Shown in pieces: positions 43,218 to 43,312 of a DNA stretch of 43,312 bases (position 1 is its first letter; every line of letters begins with the position of its first letter). Below the pieces are notes generated by a model. It saw only the letters and a program-made list of their open reading frames with translations. It ran no database searches and was not told the origin of the DNA. Origin of the DNA: Plantago elongata (Eukaryota > Streptophyta > Magnoliopsida > Lamiales > Plantaginaceae). A program made the translations under genes and the position numbers. The DNA is taken from positions 1 through 43,312 of the forward strand of contig JAYMSP010000707.1 in assembly GCA_036897095.1 (NCBI GenBank). Reading direction: 5' to 3'.

Positions 43218-43312
43218 GTATCAGAAACACACCCGTTTCTGAGAAATAGTATTTATCGAAAAAAGTTTGAAAAGACTATTCATCCCCCCCCCCCATGGTC
43301 TTTTTCTATGCC
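43218..43312 (+). repeat. 3' LTR of copia B, resumed second part (runs off the window)
   Basis: It begins with the right LINE target duplication GTATCAGAAACACAC. It matches the end of the 5' LTR: TGAGAAATAGTATTTATCGA, AAAGTTTGAAAAGACTATTC, then the poly-C run and GGTCTTTTTCTATGCC. By comparison with 8013-8027 about 15-16 bases of LTR remain beyond the window. Confidence 0.88.

Noticed and set aside
43280..43297. Poly-C run as a biological signal
   Set aside because: It corresponds to the CCCCCC stretch in the 5' LTR near 7986-7992, lengthened by slippage or by sequencing error.
1..43312. Transfer RNA or ribosomal RNA genes
   Set aside because: No clover-leaf-like A/B box pair with acceptor pairing or rRNA core was recognised by eye; the TGGTATCAGAG matches are primer-binding sites, not tRNA genes. 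A tRNA scan would be decisive.

Overview
The window looks like nuclear DNA of a flowering plant, most likely a eudicot. It is AT-rich, genes have GT-AG introns, and nearly all of it is plant transposable-element sequence. I cannot name the species. Only one gene looks like an intact host gene: a thaumatin-like (PR-5 family) gene at 2445-3426 with two exons. Everything downstream of about 3657 is a stack of elements inserted into one another. Left of the gene are the end of an LTR (1-222), a broken LINE-type RNase H fragment (312-592) and about 1.7 kb of AT-rich DNA I cannot assign.

The stack reads outside-in. (1) Copia element A, whose LTR starts about 230 bp after the thaumatin-like stop codon, carries decayed gag, protease and integrase and is cut at 6580. 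(2) Copia element B, sirevirus-like in layout, enters at 6581. Its 5' LTR is 6581-8027, its primer-binding site is at 8030, its decayed gag-pol is followed by an extra 3' coding block (22319-26222), and its 3' LTR starts at 26220. (3a) A CACTA (En/Spm) DNA transposon, 11314-18530 with CAT target duplications, sits in B between protease and integrase. It carries a TNP2-type transposase gene and a second transposase-associated gene. (3b) A LINE (27575-43216, poly-A tail, about 15-bp target duplication) sits inside B's 3' LTR. The last 95 bases of the window are the resumed LTR, which ends about 16 bases short of its terminus. (4) A Mutator-like element (MULE, 33909-42040) sits in the LINE 3' UTR, with long terminal inverted repeats and a 9-bp target duplication matching at 7 of 9 positions. 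(5) A Harbinger-type MITE (33982-34138) sits in the MULE's left inverted repeat.

The MULE is the most unusual part. It carries a plus-strand mudrA-type fragment (35590-37133). Facing it is a multi-exon minus-strand gene with a DUF1985-like domain (40541-37407), an arrangement resembling the ULP-carrying Kaonashi MULEs, but I see no protease catalytic domain. A second, divergent copy of the mudrA first exon lies at 34863-34758, about 725 bp away. The two are arms of a decayed palindrome centred near 35215. One intron holds a higher-order minisatellite.

Almost all element genes carry stops or frameshifts, so the window is a fossil record rather than an active system. The two LTRs of copia B look roughly 85-90% alike by eye over their first 450 bases, so B is not recent. 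I found no tRNA, rRNA, CRISPR array or prokaryote-type operon.
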